Assembly (NCBI GenBank): GCA_030765045.1
Contig: CM060964.1
Coordinates: 319,636,513 to 319,700,512, forward strand
Direction of reading: 5' to 3'
DNA length: 64,000 nt
From: Tenodera sinensis
Taxonomy: Eukaryota > Arthropoda > Insecta > Mantodea > Mantidae
The position numbers and the translations under genes are program-made. Positions 44,230 to 56,090 of the stretch are shown here, piece by piece; position 1 is the stretch's first letter; every line of letters starts with the position of its first letter. Below the pieces are notes generated by a model. That model searched no databases, was not told the origin of the DNA, and worked only from the letters and a program-made list of their open reading frames with translations.

Positions 44230-44325
44230 GTGCATGCATGGGATTCGAACCACCTTTAGAGCAGACAGATTACTTAGGAATAATGGACTCATTCAAACTG
44301 AGCTACCTAGTAACTTTAGAGATAA
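44230..44325 (-). repeat. tRNA-like SINE head, minus strand (weak)
   Basis: On the minus strand, TAGGTAGCTCAGTTTG (box A) and GGTGGTTCGAATCCCAT (box B near 44250) lie at tRNA-like spacing. Most probably a SINE head. No tail or TSD could be assigned. Confidence 0.4.
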
Positions 44326-44611
44326 ACATTCAGTTTAACATATATTTGCTAGTATACATTTGCAGCGGTGCAAACATAACCAGTTTAATTATGAATATAT
44401 TAAAAGGCAATGCTCTAACTTTATATTAGTACTATTAGTTAAGTTAGAGTACAAAACTGGAAGATAAGGGGCCACTGACTCATCTGGTATAGTGTCTTTG
44501 AAAAGTCACTTCAAATCTTGGAGTAATATCAGTATTGTAATATTTAAGATTGTAAGGAAAGAAAAGTTTCATTATTTTGGATAAACAGTGGGGTTTGATT
44601 TTTTAAAAGCT

Positions 44612-44870
44612 TACCTGACATTCTTTTTGCAACACCTTACACATCATTGTGATTAATGTATTAGAATATTGGCAATTTCTTGCGAGATAGCAGTTTTCAG
44701 TTATAATGGGGTTGTTGGATGTGCCAGGAAAACTCTTTAAGTCCAGACTTAACCAAAAGTTGGCTGATGGAGATGTGTTGATTTCAGAGACCATATTGTT
44801 AAAAAGTACGTACAACTGATTGACAATGACCAAAGGTCTATTGCTCAAGCTTTTTGATTCATTACCCAAA
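44612..44870 (-). other. Possible internal host exon
   Basis: A minus-strand open stretch with protein-like composition (VIVNQLYVLFNNMVSEINTS, LDLKSFPGTSNN, TMMCKVLQKECQ), ending at a strong donor sequence CAG|GTAAGC (44612). No good acceptor in the same frame was found upstream: a TAG lies between the frame and the TTTTCAG near 44897. I do not recognise the protein. It could be a fast-evolving exon or chance. Confidence 0.22.
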
Positions 44871-44899
44871 ATTAAGAGCTAAATATGGATATGCTGAAA

Positions 44900-45863
44900 A
44901 ATTGAAGTTTTAAGTTATCTTAGATCTTGAGAAAACTCCTACTGCTTTCATAATGGTATAACTTAACCAGTATTCGAATATTTAGTGCTAGGGCCATGAC
45001 TTGCAAGTTACAAATCATTGATGTTTTATTCAACAAAATAGTATCTGTAGCAGCTGTGGAATATAAAAGGAAACAAATAAAAACAAAACTGCAATATTTG
45101 GCCAGCAAAGATTTAAATTTTTTTTAACTCGAATATTACAATATTTATAACGCTTTAAAGTTTACAGTTTTGAAAGGCACAATAATTTAAGTCTATGATT
45201 AAAACACATCCTGTTTCGTTTTCCTTACAGAGAAAAAAACAAAATCCTGAGGATATCCTGAATTAATGCTGATTTGAATATTCACATATAAATTTACTTT
45301 TTGAATCAGCTTATATACGTTGTGTCCTCAGTGTCAGATGTGTGGCAAATTCTCATAAAATATATGCGTTCTAATAGTGTGTATTGAATCATCTTTGTAA
45401 TATCTTGCTTTTTTCTAATGGGACATACTCCTATTAATAACTTAGGCAAAACTTGTGGCTCATAAAGAACACAAAGCAGATTGCAGAACTTCTGATTATT
45501 TAGGTTAATGTACTTTATAACACTTGTTTAAATCAGTCATAATGCCAAGCATTATAATGTTCCACAGCTTCCTTGATTTGCTTTCCTGTGCTAAACATTT
45601 TCTTTTCATTTTTGATCGCCATAATTTACTGCAATATAGAAGAGTATTTGTAATGTATTTCCCACTAAAATATTGCATTTGGAAAATATTTTGTTTCCAG
45701 TATTTTTTCACTTGGGCTTTCAATTTTAAATTAGGTTGCTTATTAATAAAATAAAAAAAAAGGAGGGGTGATTTTTGCAGTGTCATTTAAAGTAATGTAA
45801 GCACTAAACTTCTTTCAGAAATCTCCAGAAAATTTTATAAAATAAATAAATAAATAAATATGC
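44900..45863. other. AT-rich spacer with short AAAT repeat
   Basis: No recognised feature apart from an (AAAT)n run at about 45840-45860. Confidence 0.3.
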
Positions 45864-45867
45864 ATAT

Positions 45868-46062
45868 TTGGACAGTAGAGTAGCAAAAGCCGAAGGAGTT
45901 CGAAGGGTACCTTTTTCTCAAGTTGCACATCAAGCTAAGCAGTATACTTTAAATGGAGGGAAAAAGCAAAATATTGCACAAGTGCCTTTCTGCATTAACT
46001 GCTCACTGTTTGCTTTCATTAAGACAGGCATTTACAAAATAATCATAAAGTGTTCTGTTTGA
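45868..46062 (+). other. Unidentified open frame
   Basis: A 64-codon frame with a polar, protein-like first half (RVAKAEGVRRVPFSQVAHQA) after an ACAG. There is no ATG, recognised family or clear donor. It may be an exon or retroelement scrap. Confidence 0.15.
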
Positions 46063-46654
46063 AGTAAACTTTTTAGATACATTTAAAGACTATAAGAAGA
46101 AACATAGTTGTGTATTTTGCTGCAAAGTTATTCATTTTTAAAAAAAATCAATTTTTACTTAGCTTTAAAAAAGTGTGGTTCTTTAGTTAGATATTAAAGA
46201 TAATATGATCAATACTTCCTGATGGCTGGGATTACTGTTTAGCATCATAGTTCAATTAATGTTTCATAACTTCAAGAATTAACTTTTGAAAATGATAACC
46301 CATATATAGTAAACAGAGTTAGAGTTAGTAAAAGAAGTTCCACAAATATACAATTTGTATTAAAATAAATTACTAAAATTTTAACTCATTGTTTTAAAAA
46401 TATATTTTCTGAAACATCACTGTTCCTTTCTTTGCTTCTTATTCTGTGTTGATTTACGACCTATCACTCTTAGGTGAATAAATTTGTCTAATTGGATGAC
46501 TTAATATTGTTAATAGGACTCTGAGTGGCTACCACTACGTAGTCAAATTCAGATTTTATTCTCCATGTAAATAAGTTTTATAATGGTTCATCAGAAACAG
46601 TAGTATTTACAAATCCCATATGACAAAATATAATTTCTTAAATATAAAATTGAT

Positions 46655-46665
46655 TATATATATAT

Positions 46666-46726
<61 letters not shown>
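46655..46726 (+). repeat. (TA)n/(GA)n microsatellite
   Basis: A short TA run (46655-46668) followed by an uninterrupted GA dinucleotide run of about 57 bp. Confidence 0.95.
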
Positions 46727-46727
<1 letters not shown>

Positions 46728-47089
46728 ATAAATCATTAAAGGAGACTAAACAGATTTTTTAATTTATATTTCTCTAAAGAAATGAAAGCATTTTTAATAA
46801 GGTAGGCTTTTGTGGCAAAACTTCTTTTAAGATATATTTTTTCCCTGCAGCTTTCCATAAAATTAGTCTGCAGTTTAAATATATTGTGCCCTCGTGTGAT
46901 ACTGTGTCTAGAACTAATGTTGTCATTTGTTTTAGAGCATATATGCCCCTGTTTATATTTTTTCCATTTTAGCCAAAGAAATGTTTTTGTTACCTGTCCA
47001 ATTTGGCTCCCCTTGATTGTTAATTTAATATCTTGTATTTTGTTGTTTAAATTGATTTGCATCCATTCCATTTTATTTATATTTAGTTT

Positions 47090-47334
47090 GTGTGTGTGTA
47101 GTGTTTAACGCCCGCTTTTACTACTACGGCACCACAGGCGGTGACACTGATGATACATGGAATGAAGATGGAGCACCGGTGGAATGAGATGGCGGGGGAA
47201 ACCGGAGAACCCGGAGAAAACCCGCCCAGACGCCGCTTCGTCCACCACGAATACCACATGCGGGTCCCTGGGATCGAACCCGGGCCGCCTAGGTGGTAGG
47301 CGAGCGCGCTAACCGCTCGGTCACGGCGCCGCCC
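47090..47334 (-). mobile_element. SINE-B, full minus-strand copy
   Basis: A 245-bp copy with 11-bp TSD ATATTTAGTTT (47079-47089 and 47335-47345). On the minus strand: tRNA-like head with box A GACCGAGCGGTTAG and box B GGGTTCGATCCCAGG, body GGTTTCCCCCGCCATCTC, and 3' end GGGCGTTAAACACTACAC followed by a CA-rich run. It is the least decayed of the four SINE-B copies. Confidence 0.9.
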
Positions 47335-47345
47335 ATATTTAGTTT

Positions 47346-48229
47346 CATGTTTAATTCTGCCAAATAGATACTATTTCTAGCAGTTTGTTTGCTTTGTTTT
47401 GTGCATCAGTTGCTGAATTACAGTAATAATTGTGTCATCAACATATCCTATGGCTAATCCTCCTATATCTCATATTGCTTGAAATAGACATCTCATATAA
47501 AAAAGAAATAAGCATAGCTCCTCAGTTGTGCCTTAAGGAGTGCACCTATTGCAAAACTTCCTAGCATGAGAAAAATTATAAAGTGCTACCATAAAATGAA
47601 TCTGGCCTTCCTGCTCTGCAGGGACAACTTCATTCTTGCATTATCTCGGGAATTGTTTTCCATTTCCTAAACGCTTGCTATAATTTATATAGGGCCATCA
47701 ACATTCATAACTTCTAAAGAAATTATGTTGGATTATTGTTCAATTGTTATTCCATATATTTGTGACAAGCAGAATAATTATTTATTTTGTGTGTCAAAAT
47801 TCTGACACTAATTTTTGTATTTTTAAAAACAGTTTGTTTTTATTTTCTAACACATTCCATCATTAAACATCACAACAGCTGACAAAAGAAGACTCCCAAC
47901 ATGAATTCTGGTTTTGTAATCAGCAGCGAAGCCACTACTATGTTGTAGTGGAATAGTAATTTTATTGAATTAGTGCTTCATGTATCTTTTATGAAAAGTT
48001 ATACTTGATAAGCAGTTGTGATGATATCTTTGACTACTTCACAAATGAAGTTCCTTTGACTTTAAGCTTTTATGGCTACTGTTTGTGATCAGTTACTTAC
48101 ATGACCTTAAAGAATTAATGAGATGGTGTGCTCTAGTGATGGAACAATACCACTATTTCTTGGCACTGATACTGATCTTTTTTAAGTACCGATATGTGAT
48201 ACTTTATAAAAAGCTGTAAAGGGAATAGC
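47346..48229. other. AT-rich spacer
   Basis: No recognised feature. Confidence 0.3.
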
Positions 48230-48530
48230 TTTTCATAAACTATTTTCTTATTAGTAGTTTCTGTGTAAATGCTGTGTAACCAATTTTGGTTTTGCTCATC
48301 ATTTTCAAATGTTGCAGCATCATGTTCTGACAGCGACAGAGAAACTCGTACTTTTCTCTTTCAGTAGAGGTTCTGTAACCTTCTAGGTGTATGAATGTAA
48401 TATGCTTTTTTAAATTTGTTATATTATGTGACTTACCACTATGCAAAAATGTTTTTCTGCATATTTCACACTCTGCTTTGTTATTATTAGTTCTCTACTT
48501 CAAAACAGTTCCACACTTCACTCATATTTT
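48230..48530 (-). pseudogene. BED-type zinc finger fragment (hAT N-terminus)
   Basis: On the minus strand near 48475-48380 the text reads CEICRKTFLHSGKSHNITNL, then KKHI and a later H, the CxxC...HxxxxH pattern of BED fingers that start many hAT transposases. A frame shift lies near 48450. Only the finger and about 40 following codons are recognisable; the catalytic part is absent. Confidence 0.5.
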
Positions 48531-48746
48531 ATTCAATATCACAATTGTACATTGGTAAAACAAAATACTTATTGTAATTAGTCGTACGGTATACCTATAA
48601 AATACAGTTGTGACCCAAGTTTGACTTTCAAAACACAAACTTAACAGATGGAAAGAACAAATATTTCCATGCACTAAATGCCGGTTTATTATAGAAATTT
48701 AATGTATCAGCTAAATCAGCATCATTCACAGGTCAGTTAAAGCTGC

Positions 48747-49163
48747 ATGTTACACAAGTACTTCTACTCCTCCCATTATGTTGCGTGTTTTTATGTAGAC
48801 ACAAGAGTCTATGGAATGTTGCATTCATTTACTCACAGTAAATGCAGTCAAGCATTGAGTCTTGCAACTCTTTGGGGGCATGTAGAAGGCAATAACATGA
48901 AATCTCAACTCCTTTTATTCCTTATGTTGCATAAAGTAAAATTCAATGACCTTCAACAATCCAAAACTTACGGATTTAAAAGTATCAAGTATCCTGCTTA
49001 TGGTAGGCCACAGAATAGCCTGAGCGCTATTGTAGCATTCTTGCCCATTGCAGCTGTTAAGAGGGGATTAGCTAATTGCCATTTGTCAATAGAAAACCAT
49101 AATAATGTGAGTGATTCTGGTCAGGAGTGCATCTGTTCTATTCGGGAATCTATAATTTCTTGA
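48747..49163 (+). other. Unidentified 138-codon open frame
   Basis: An ATG-started frame, long for this AT content, rich in His, Ser and Leu. No domain, signal peptide or splice context was recognised. It may be chance. Confidence 0.13.
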
Positions 49164-50403
49164 TTGCTCTATTCCAGGCTGCAGTAACTGGAATAGTCAG
49201 TCTATTTTATGACCTGTATTATCAGCCTGTTAGAATGACAACCTTGTCCAAGAGAATTCTTTGTTATGCTAAACCAAACTTTTCAGTTCTGTAGCCCTCC
49301 TATACCCCACTCATCTATTGGAAATCCTAATATATACTGCACCAAGCTCACCCATATGCAATTATTTAGCAGCAAAATAATCACAGTTTCCTTGTCAGGT
49401 AATTTTGATCATTTATAAAGAGGCAAACAGTTGGTAACTTAGTGCCTTAGGTTTACATTTGTTTTATTGAAATAACACCACAAGTTAAATTGCGGTATCC
49501 CCTAAGGAGGTGGTCCTAAATACAAACTTGAAAAGAGATTTTGGTTTTGGTCACATATGTGTTGAAATTTTCTCTCCCTGCTTCTTTTTCTTTTTTTTTT
49601 TATTTCTAATTTAAATTCTGTTAGTAAATGTTACCTAAATTGCGTAGCCTGTAATGCTCATAGTGGTCCACCAACCCCTGATAATTTAGGTTATATGAAA
49701 CTGAAACTTTTTCTCCAGGATGCTCTTAAGACAAAGGACCTTTAGGGCCTCTTTATGTTGTGTGTTAGAAGCTCAGAAAATGTTGAATCTTTTTATATAA
49801 GGTGTATTTCAAATTAGTTTCCAAAACAGATGAAAGGCATAATTTTGAGTGTGTTCACGGTAATATTTTTGACTGTGTTAAAACTGCATGTATTCAAGTG
49901 TACACATAACAAACAAAATTTCTCAGATATTCTGGGAAGGAACCAGTGTTTAGCTGTATAAAGCATTCCTGTAACATTCCAGCATTATGAGTGATACGAC
50001 AGTCATGTGCTATATAGCAAGCAGAAGTTTGTAGTGTTTCTGGAGTGATCTTTTCCTTGAACTTTTCTGGACTGTGTTTCTTCAGAAGGTAGATTCAGGT
50101 TACGTTACAGCGATACATGCATCAACAGGAGCAATAGTTCATACTGCTGACCTTAGAAAAAAATCAAAGGACTGGTGGACCACATGTGCAAAAATCAGTT
50201 TTTGTTTGTCAGGAAGGAAATTTAATATGAATAACAGTTATATAAATATAATTATTCTTAGCGTAATTTTTCTTTATGAAACAACAGGTGATTTAATTTA
50301 AGTTCCACGTATTAAGGGGGAACGAGTTGAATAAATATGACATATATATACACAATACTGCTTAAATGTCTAACCCTATAATATTATATAATACAATATG
50401 TTG
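49164..50403. other. Spacer with one possible exon-like stretch
   Basis: Mostly featureless. At 50086-50200 an open frame (SGYVTAIHASTGAIVHTADL) follows a TTTCTTCAG acceptor-like sequence, but no donor was found and the family is not recognised. Confidence 0.2.
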
Positions 50404-50800
50404 CTGTTGTTAGCTAATACTGGATTTCTGACAGTGAAGACATTAATCCTCTTGCTCTCCAATATTTTTCACTGATGGATGGGGCACTAGAAGTGGCCAG
50501 GCATATGAAGAGAACAATAGCAGTAATAGTAACCGCTTTTTAGAGAGCACCATATTTTTATGTTTTGGCGGTCACATTTCTCTCTCACAACCCCCAGAAT
50601 GTCTGGAGGACCACCCCTGTCGGTTTATGGGTCTCACCGACCTGACCAAGAGAATTATCAAAATAAATTCACCAACCATATCAGGTCAGCATGTTAGGGG
50701 TTAAGAGTTTACAGAGAAATTAGAGAAATGGAAAGGTTTGAAGAATAGACTCCCTAGCCCTCGGTAACCCTAATAGCATTGGGCTTGGAAAAGAACAAGA
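50404..50800 (-). repeat. RepB dispersed repeat, copy 3 (longest)
   Basis: Minus-strand RepB. The 3' end at 50404-50520 is the last 25 or so codons of LINE-B (ATSSAPSISEKYWRARGLM on the minus strand), ending GCTAACAACA. The body runs from about 50521 to 50800 and includes GGTCGGTGAGACCC and AACCCCTAACATGCTGACC. Copy 1 contains an extra 35-bp ATCAGAGGA hairpin that this copy lacks. Confidence 0.65.
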
Positions 50801-51099
50801 GATGACCAAGGTAAGGTCATAAGGTCAGATAGAAAAGCTACAGTGAGAAGCAAAACACCAGTAAGTGGAAGTAATGTTATGCTCAGCTTGGTTACCTTGT
50901 GGTCGCCATCCACATATCCCCTATACGGGGACCGCTGAGGATATATATATATATATAATTTTCCATGTTTCCTTGAGTTGCTGTATTTTCATGGACCCAT
51001 AGCATCAAGCACTGTGGTTACTGAGCTATTGGGTCCTACTTACTACTTTTCTTTCAAGAATCTACATTTTCTTCTTATTTCTAATTGTCCTTAGCCATC

Positions 51100-51620
51100 T
51101 ATTCCTAACTGAACCTAGATATTTTCCTATTTCTATTAAACTTTCCTTGGATTTAACACTCAACATCAACATCTTTTTACCCACAATTTTATTTTGTAAA
51201 CTCAACCATTTCTTCTTTCACAGTTTTCCGCTCATACTCATTGTTCGTAATTAAATGCCAATAATTTTCATAATTTATATTACATAATGGGCACTTTCCT
51301 TGCTTTTCTCTTTCCCCTAAACCTTTTAACATCACCACCCCTGTCCTGGCCCATGCAAACTCCTCCGTTGCTGTTCTGTCACAAATATCAACATACTTTT
51401 CTCTTTCCCACATCATTTTAGCTCTGTATATCTACACATTAAAGTTTTGGAATTAAAACTACCAATATTACTGGTCTTTCTATATCCTCAATTCTCAGTT
51501 TAACTCTTTTCCAAATCCCTTTCTCCAATACCTGGCTATCCCTCCACCAAATTACCCACACCCTATTTCATTGAGAGTTCCTTCTATGCGCTTATACCAA
51601 GTATCCTCTTTATCTAGCTT
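51100..51620 (-). pseudogene. LINE C-terminal remnant
   Basis: The minus-strand frame 51416-51189 reads EREKQGKCPLCNINYENYWH then LITNNEYERK, the cysteine-histidine C-terminal motif seen after the reverse transcriptase in several LINEs. The upstream portion (51620-51420) has only broken traces. The clade cannot be set. Confidence 0.4.
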
Positions 51621-53030
51621 TTACTGTACCTCCAGACACTGCCCATTTTTCTCATATAGAAATATGTCTTTCCAAAGGATTTGCTTATGAGAAATTCAAA
51701 TCTGAAATCAAATTCACTATCAGCCACAGTTTTTTAGAGTTGCTGTCATAAATGAAGGAGGTTGTGCAGAAGACAAATATCCAACATCACAGCTACGTGT
51801 TTTCTAGCTGAGTTTGTTAAAGAGTTCTGATGATGGTAGAAGCAAAACAACATTGCGTTATTCACAGTAAAGAGAGGAATGGTGTATAATGTGTACAAAT
51901 GCTTCCTGAGAAAGATGGGAAACAGTTTCAATGCAGCCCTTCCCCTATTACCCCTACCTATGCATAATATGTCATTTACTGCCATCATTCCTGACGGCTA
52001 CTCTAGTTACAGGAAAACATGTCTAGTTTAACCCCTACGTATACGGTTGGTGATACATGCTTTGCAGCAGTTGACAATCAATTTTGTATTTCAGTTTCAA
52101 TGTTCAGGTGTCAGATGTTTCCGTTCCTGTTGCCATAGAATTAACTCAATATGCAAATCATTGTTAGACAAAATTAACTAGTGGAAACATTTCCTATTTG
52201 AGTAAATCTTGATATTTTAAGTACATTGCATATCTAACTGTAATATATAAACAAGGTTAAACTGTTCAAATTTCTCTTTTAAAGGAATCTCTTCAACCAT
52301 AAAAGCAGAGTAGATAGATTCTAACACATAGAGAGTGTAAAGTCTTGAGTTTGTCCTGACTTTCTTGTTAGATGATTGCTAGCTTATTTCCTAGATTCAC
52401 ATCTAGACTATTTTCCTGAGAGTTGTAGTGATGTTTCCGAAAAACATGATGAAAGGTTCCATGAAGACATATTGTTCTTGGAAAAGCATTAAGAAGGGAA
52501 TGAATGAGTGCTAGCTAACTACTGCTGGAACATAAGCTTTAATATTCTTAGAGAAAATATGATTTTGTATATATCTTTTTGATTTCTAGTACATGATTTC
52601 ATACAGTAGATGATAATGTACAGATCTTAATATATGTTTTTGTTTTATAGTGTATGAATGGTTACTAAATAACTATATAAGTAGCTACAATAGTATGCTT
52701 ACTTGTGTTGTCTATTTAAATACACAGCATAGAAACGAAAATTAAAAAATAAATCAATTGCCTATAACTTGAAAACTATGCCTGACAAAAAAAAAAAAAA
52801 AAAAAAAAAAACAATTACACATATGAATTTAGGAGGCATGTTTTCATAAGGATCACAAATGAACCCTCAGAAAAATGAATTTCATCTTTTTTTGTAGAAC
52901 AGTGTTATTTGTAAAATAAAGTTACCATTATATTGTAATGATGGTATGTTTTAACTGCTCACACATGTAAAACATAAAGGACAGCATAATGTCTCAGGCC
53001 TGCTAAAATTACTAGCTCTCTCCAACAGCA
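51621..53030. other. AT-rich spacer with poly(A)
   Basis: No recognised gene. Contains a 25-A run at 52787-52811 with no associated TSD found. Confidence 0.3.
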
Positions 53031-53045
53031 AAACTACTGCAATGT

Positions 53046-53050
<5 letters not shown>

Positions 53051-53076
<26 letters not shown>

Positions 53077-53311
53077 GTGGTGTTAGCGCCCGCTTTTATT
53101 ACTACAGCACCACAGGCGTGACACTGATGATACATGGAATGAAGATGGAGCACCAGTGGAATGAGATGGTGTTGGAAACCAGAGAACCCGCAGGAAATCC
53201 ACCGCAGCACCGCTTCGTCCACCACAAATCCCACATGCAGTTGACTGGTATTGAACCCGGACTGCTTTGGTGAGAAGCGAATAGTCTAACCACTCAGCTA
53301 TGATGCGGCCA
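53051..53311 (-). mobile_element. SINE-B, minus-strand copy with poly(A)
   Basis: A 261-bp copy with 11-bp TSD CAATGTCCTTT (53040-53050 and 53312-53322). On the minus strand it ends in a poly(A) of about 26 nt (the T run at 53050-53076), while the other copies end in shorter A-rich or CA-rich runs. Box B (GGTTCAATACC) is degenerate. Confidence 0.88.
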
Positions 53312-53322
53312 CAATGTCCTTT

Positions 53323-53718
53323 GACACCACCTCTGTGAGAGATACTATTTCCTGTACTTCTCTTATCTGTTGTCATTGTTGGAAAGTTATCCATGTTCAA
53401 AATTTAAACACTTTGTGCTTAAACATTTATAATGTAGTGTGTGCATTTTAACTTAAAGGAAGCTTTTATATTTACTTATGTCTTCTTGAAAGTAATTAAT
53501 TTTTGTAATATCCACAGAATAATGTAACATTGGCTTGCTTTTGAACCTAGGAAGTACACTAATTTGCTTATTTTAGAGACTTGAAAAGTACTTGACTGAG
53601 GATGTACAATAAATTATTCATCCTTATAACACATTTTGCTTCTCCTGTGAAATTTGCTACAATGGGCTTAAGATTTTAAATTAAGTTGATTATAATACAT
53701 GTGACAGAAATTGAACTA
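53323..53718. other. AT-rich spacer
   Basis: Nothing recognised. Confidence 0.3.
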
Positions 53719-53740
53719 ACAACTGAAAGAACAGACCACC

Positions 53741-54729
53741 TCAACAACCTACATGCGAACATCAAGTTTACCATGGAAGTGGAGAACGATGGCTCACTCC
53801 CCTTCCTAGATGTTCTGGTCTACAAGAAGCCGGACGGCAGCCTAGGTCACACGGTATACAGGAAACCAACACACACCAACCGCTACTTGGACGCCTCCAG
53901 TCACCACCATCCTACTCAAAAGAAGACAGTTATCTCCACCTTGTTTCACCGAGCTTTCGATATTGCGGATGAAGACCACATTAAGCAGGAACTTAAATAC
54001 CTACGAGACACATTGCTGAAAAACGGATACAGTGATAGTGACATCAAAAAGGCACGCAAGAAGGTTGAAAACAATCGAAACAACCCCCAACGCCTCACTC
54101 AAAGAATGGATAGCTGGCCGAGCAAAGCCTACATACCATTCTACGGTTCCGTCTCAAACAAGATCTCCCGCATACTCGCTAGGTATAACATCAAGACCTT
54201 CTTCACACCTCCAAAGAAGATCCAAGAATACCTTAGACCGGTAAAAGAACCACTTCGACTCAAGGTCCCGGGAGTTTACAGGATTCCTTGCGAATGTGGT
54301 AAAGTGTATGTAGGCCAAACAGGACGCACAATAGAAGAAAGGTGTAAAGAACATCAACGCAATATCAGGCTCCTACAACCAGATAAGTCAGCAGTGGCCG
54401 AGCATTGTATAGAGTATGTCCACAAAATAAACTTTGAAGACATCAAAGTTCTGGAGCATACGGATAAATACTGGGACAGAGTCATTAAGGAAGCCATTCA
54501 AATCAAACTACATCCAAACAATTACAACAGGGACCGCGGTCTTCAGCTAAGCCCTGCCTGGACAATAGCCATGAAACACATTCACAACAGCAACTATAGT
54601 GATTCTGGTCCAAGTACTGACCCTCAAGAAAACACTGTGGCCGGTGACAAACATAGCCCGAAACAGCAGGCCCAATCACAAATCGTCACCCGCTCATTGG
54701 CCAGGGCAACGCAACCCCCTCTCATCTAA
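53741..54729 (+). pseudogene. PLE-A: RT C-terminus and intact GIY-YIG endonuclease
   Basis: The open frame is 347 codons if counted from 53686, but sequence before 53732 is flank. RT thumb-side motifs lie at about 53790-53920 (SLPFLDVLVYKKPDG, VYRKPTHTNRYLDASSHH). The GIY-YIG endonuclease at about 54275-54480 has VYVGQTGRTIEERCKEHQ, AVAEHC and VHKINFED, with the preceding CECG pair. Catalytic reverse transcriptase motifs are absent by truncation. The endonuclease frame has no stops, as in the palindrome copies. Confidence 0.85.
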
Positions 54730-54773
54730 CATTGTATATATAGGGGGAGCGGGAAAATAACGGTCATTTCATT

Positions 54774-54807
54774 CTGACGAAGGCCATGGAGTTTAGAATG
54801 GCCGAAA
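54774..54807 (+). ncRNA. Hammerhead-like core motif, PLE-A single copy
   Basis: CTGACGA, stem GGCCAT/ATGGCC with a different 10-nt loop from the palindrome copies, then GAAA. Stem and core are conserved while the loop differs, which supports a structured RNA. Stems I and III are not placed. Confidence 0.4.
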
Positions 54808-54901
54808 GCTCAATATTTTCAAACCTCACACGGCTGATCGCCCGTGAAACTTTAATAAATAACGTGCGCCGTGAAAGCTTTAAATCTTACAACTGAAAGA
54901 A

Positions 54902-55357
54902 AGTGGGACCAAATTTTTGTTGAGGGAACTGCTATTTCATTGTTTTGAAACACAAAATATACTACTTGGGAGTTAAGTAACATGAAATTCTGCTCTTTAG
55001 TTAATTTTATAAATCTTTTGATTCTTATTACATAGAGTATGATGGTTTACTTTTCCTCTCATCACCAAGTTGTAAGACAGAAACACTTGCATATGAAGCC
55101 GCCATGGCTAGCTATTTTCATTGCCATACCTGAACGTTTGATATACATAGCTTACCATAGGAGCACCCGTTAACTGATTGATAAGCATTGTGTTGTAGAG
55201 CAGAAGCTTGGTTAGGCTTCTCTTCACCATGTAAAATGTAATCAGCTTCTGGTCTATAAGGGATTAAAACTATAAAGCAATTCACTTTCTTGAGCAGAAG
55301 AAAGTGGACAAATTAAGAACACAGTCTAAATTATTGGAGATTTACAACACTTAAACA
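54902..55357. other. AT-rich spacer
   Basis: Nothing recognised. Confidence 0.3.
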
Positions 55358-55368
55358 TAAATGGAAGT

Positions 55369-55552
55369 TGTTGTTGTAGTGTTTAACGCCCGCTTTTACT
55401 ACTACGGCACCGCAGGCGGTGACACTGATGATACATGAAGATGGAGCACCGGTGGAATGAGATGGCGGGGGAAACTGGAGTACCCGGAGAAAACCCGCCC
55501 TGACGCCGCTTCGTCCACCACGAATACCACATGCGGGTCCCTGGTATCGAAC
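55369..55552 (-). mobile_element. SINE-B, 5'-truncated minus-strand copy
   Basis: A 184-bp copy with 11-bp TSD TAAATGGAAGT (55358-55368 and 55553-55563). It begins on the minus strand within box B (TTCGATACCAGGG), so the promoter head is missing. The rest is very close to the copy at 47090. The 3' end is a short ACAACA run. Confidence 0.88.
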
Positions 55553-55907
55553 TAAATGGAAGTGTCAACGATACAAACCTAGTTGTTAATTTTGCAAAGG
55601 GATTGGCAGTTCTGTTCCTGGAGTGGGGTTGGCCCTTATGACAACCAATAGCAGAAGCTCTGGGCAATATCATGTGTTGTCAATACAGTTAAACCTGATT
55701 TATGCATATATCAAGGGGAAGAGGGAAGATTACTTCTAACTCAGAATTGCTTATAAATGAGATTTTGATAATGTATCATATTTTGTTTAAAGTAAAAGCA
55801 ATACAGTAGGCCTACATATGTAAAATTTTACAAACAATAGAGATATGTACAAAGGAAACATATTGAACTTGGTCGTGCTTTAAAGAGCTCAGTTAATTTG
55901 CCTTGTT

Positions 55908-56090
55908 TCACTTTTCTTGCATTAAATACATACAGCTCATTTTGTTACTGATGATTGTACGCAGCATGGTATAAGCAATTGCTAAGTCTGAAACAATTTC
56001 TGTTTTGGTTTTGTGAGGATTAAGTTCCACCTCTCGTAAGAATTTTACTTTCTGATCTAGTGTATAACATTTCCTTTTCCTGTTCTCCAT
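55908..56090 (-). pseudogene. pogo-type transposase N-terminal HTH
   Basis: An ATG-started 60-codon frame: MENRKRKCYTLDQKVKFLRE, EVELNPHKTKTEIVSDLAIA, then TMLRTIISNK. This is the CENP-B N-terminal (Psq-like) helix-turn-helix of pogo/Tigger transposases. The second HTH and the catalytic domain are missing. Confidence 0.75.

Larger units (their letters stand above)
53732..54888 (+). mobile_element. PLE-A single copy, 5'-truncated
   Basis: A 1,157-bp Penelope-like copy with exact 13-bp TSD ACAACTGAAAGAA (53719-53731 and 54889-54901). The 5' truncation starts at HLNNLHANIKF, only a few codons upstream of the palindrome copies. The 3' terminus GCCGTGAAAGCTT matches the outer end of the left palindrome arm. 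It diverges from the palindrome copies by many substitutions, so it is a separate insertion of another subfamily. Confidence 0.9.
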
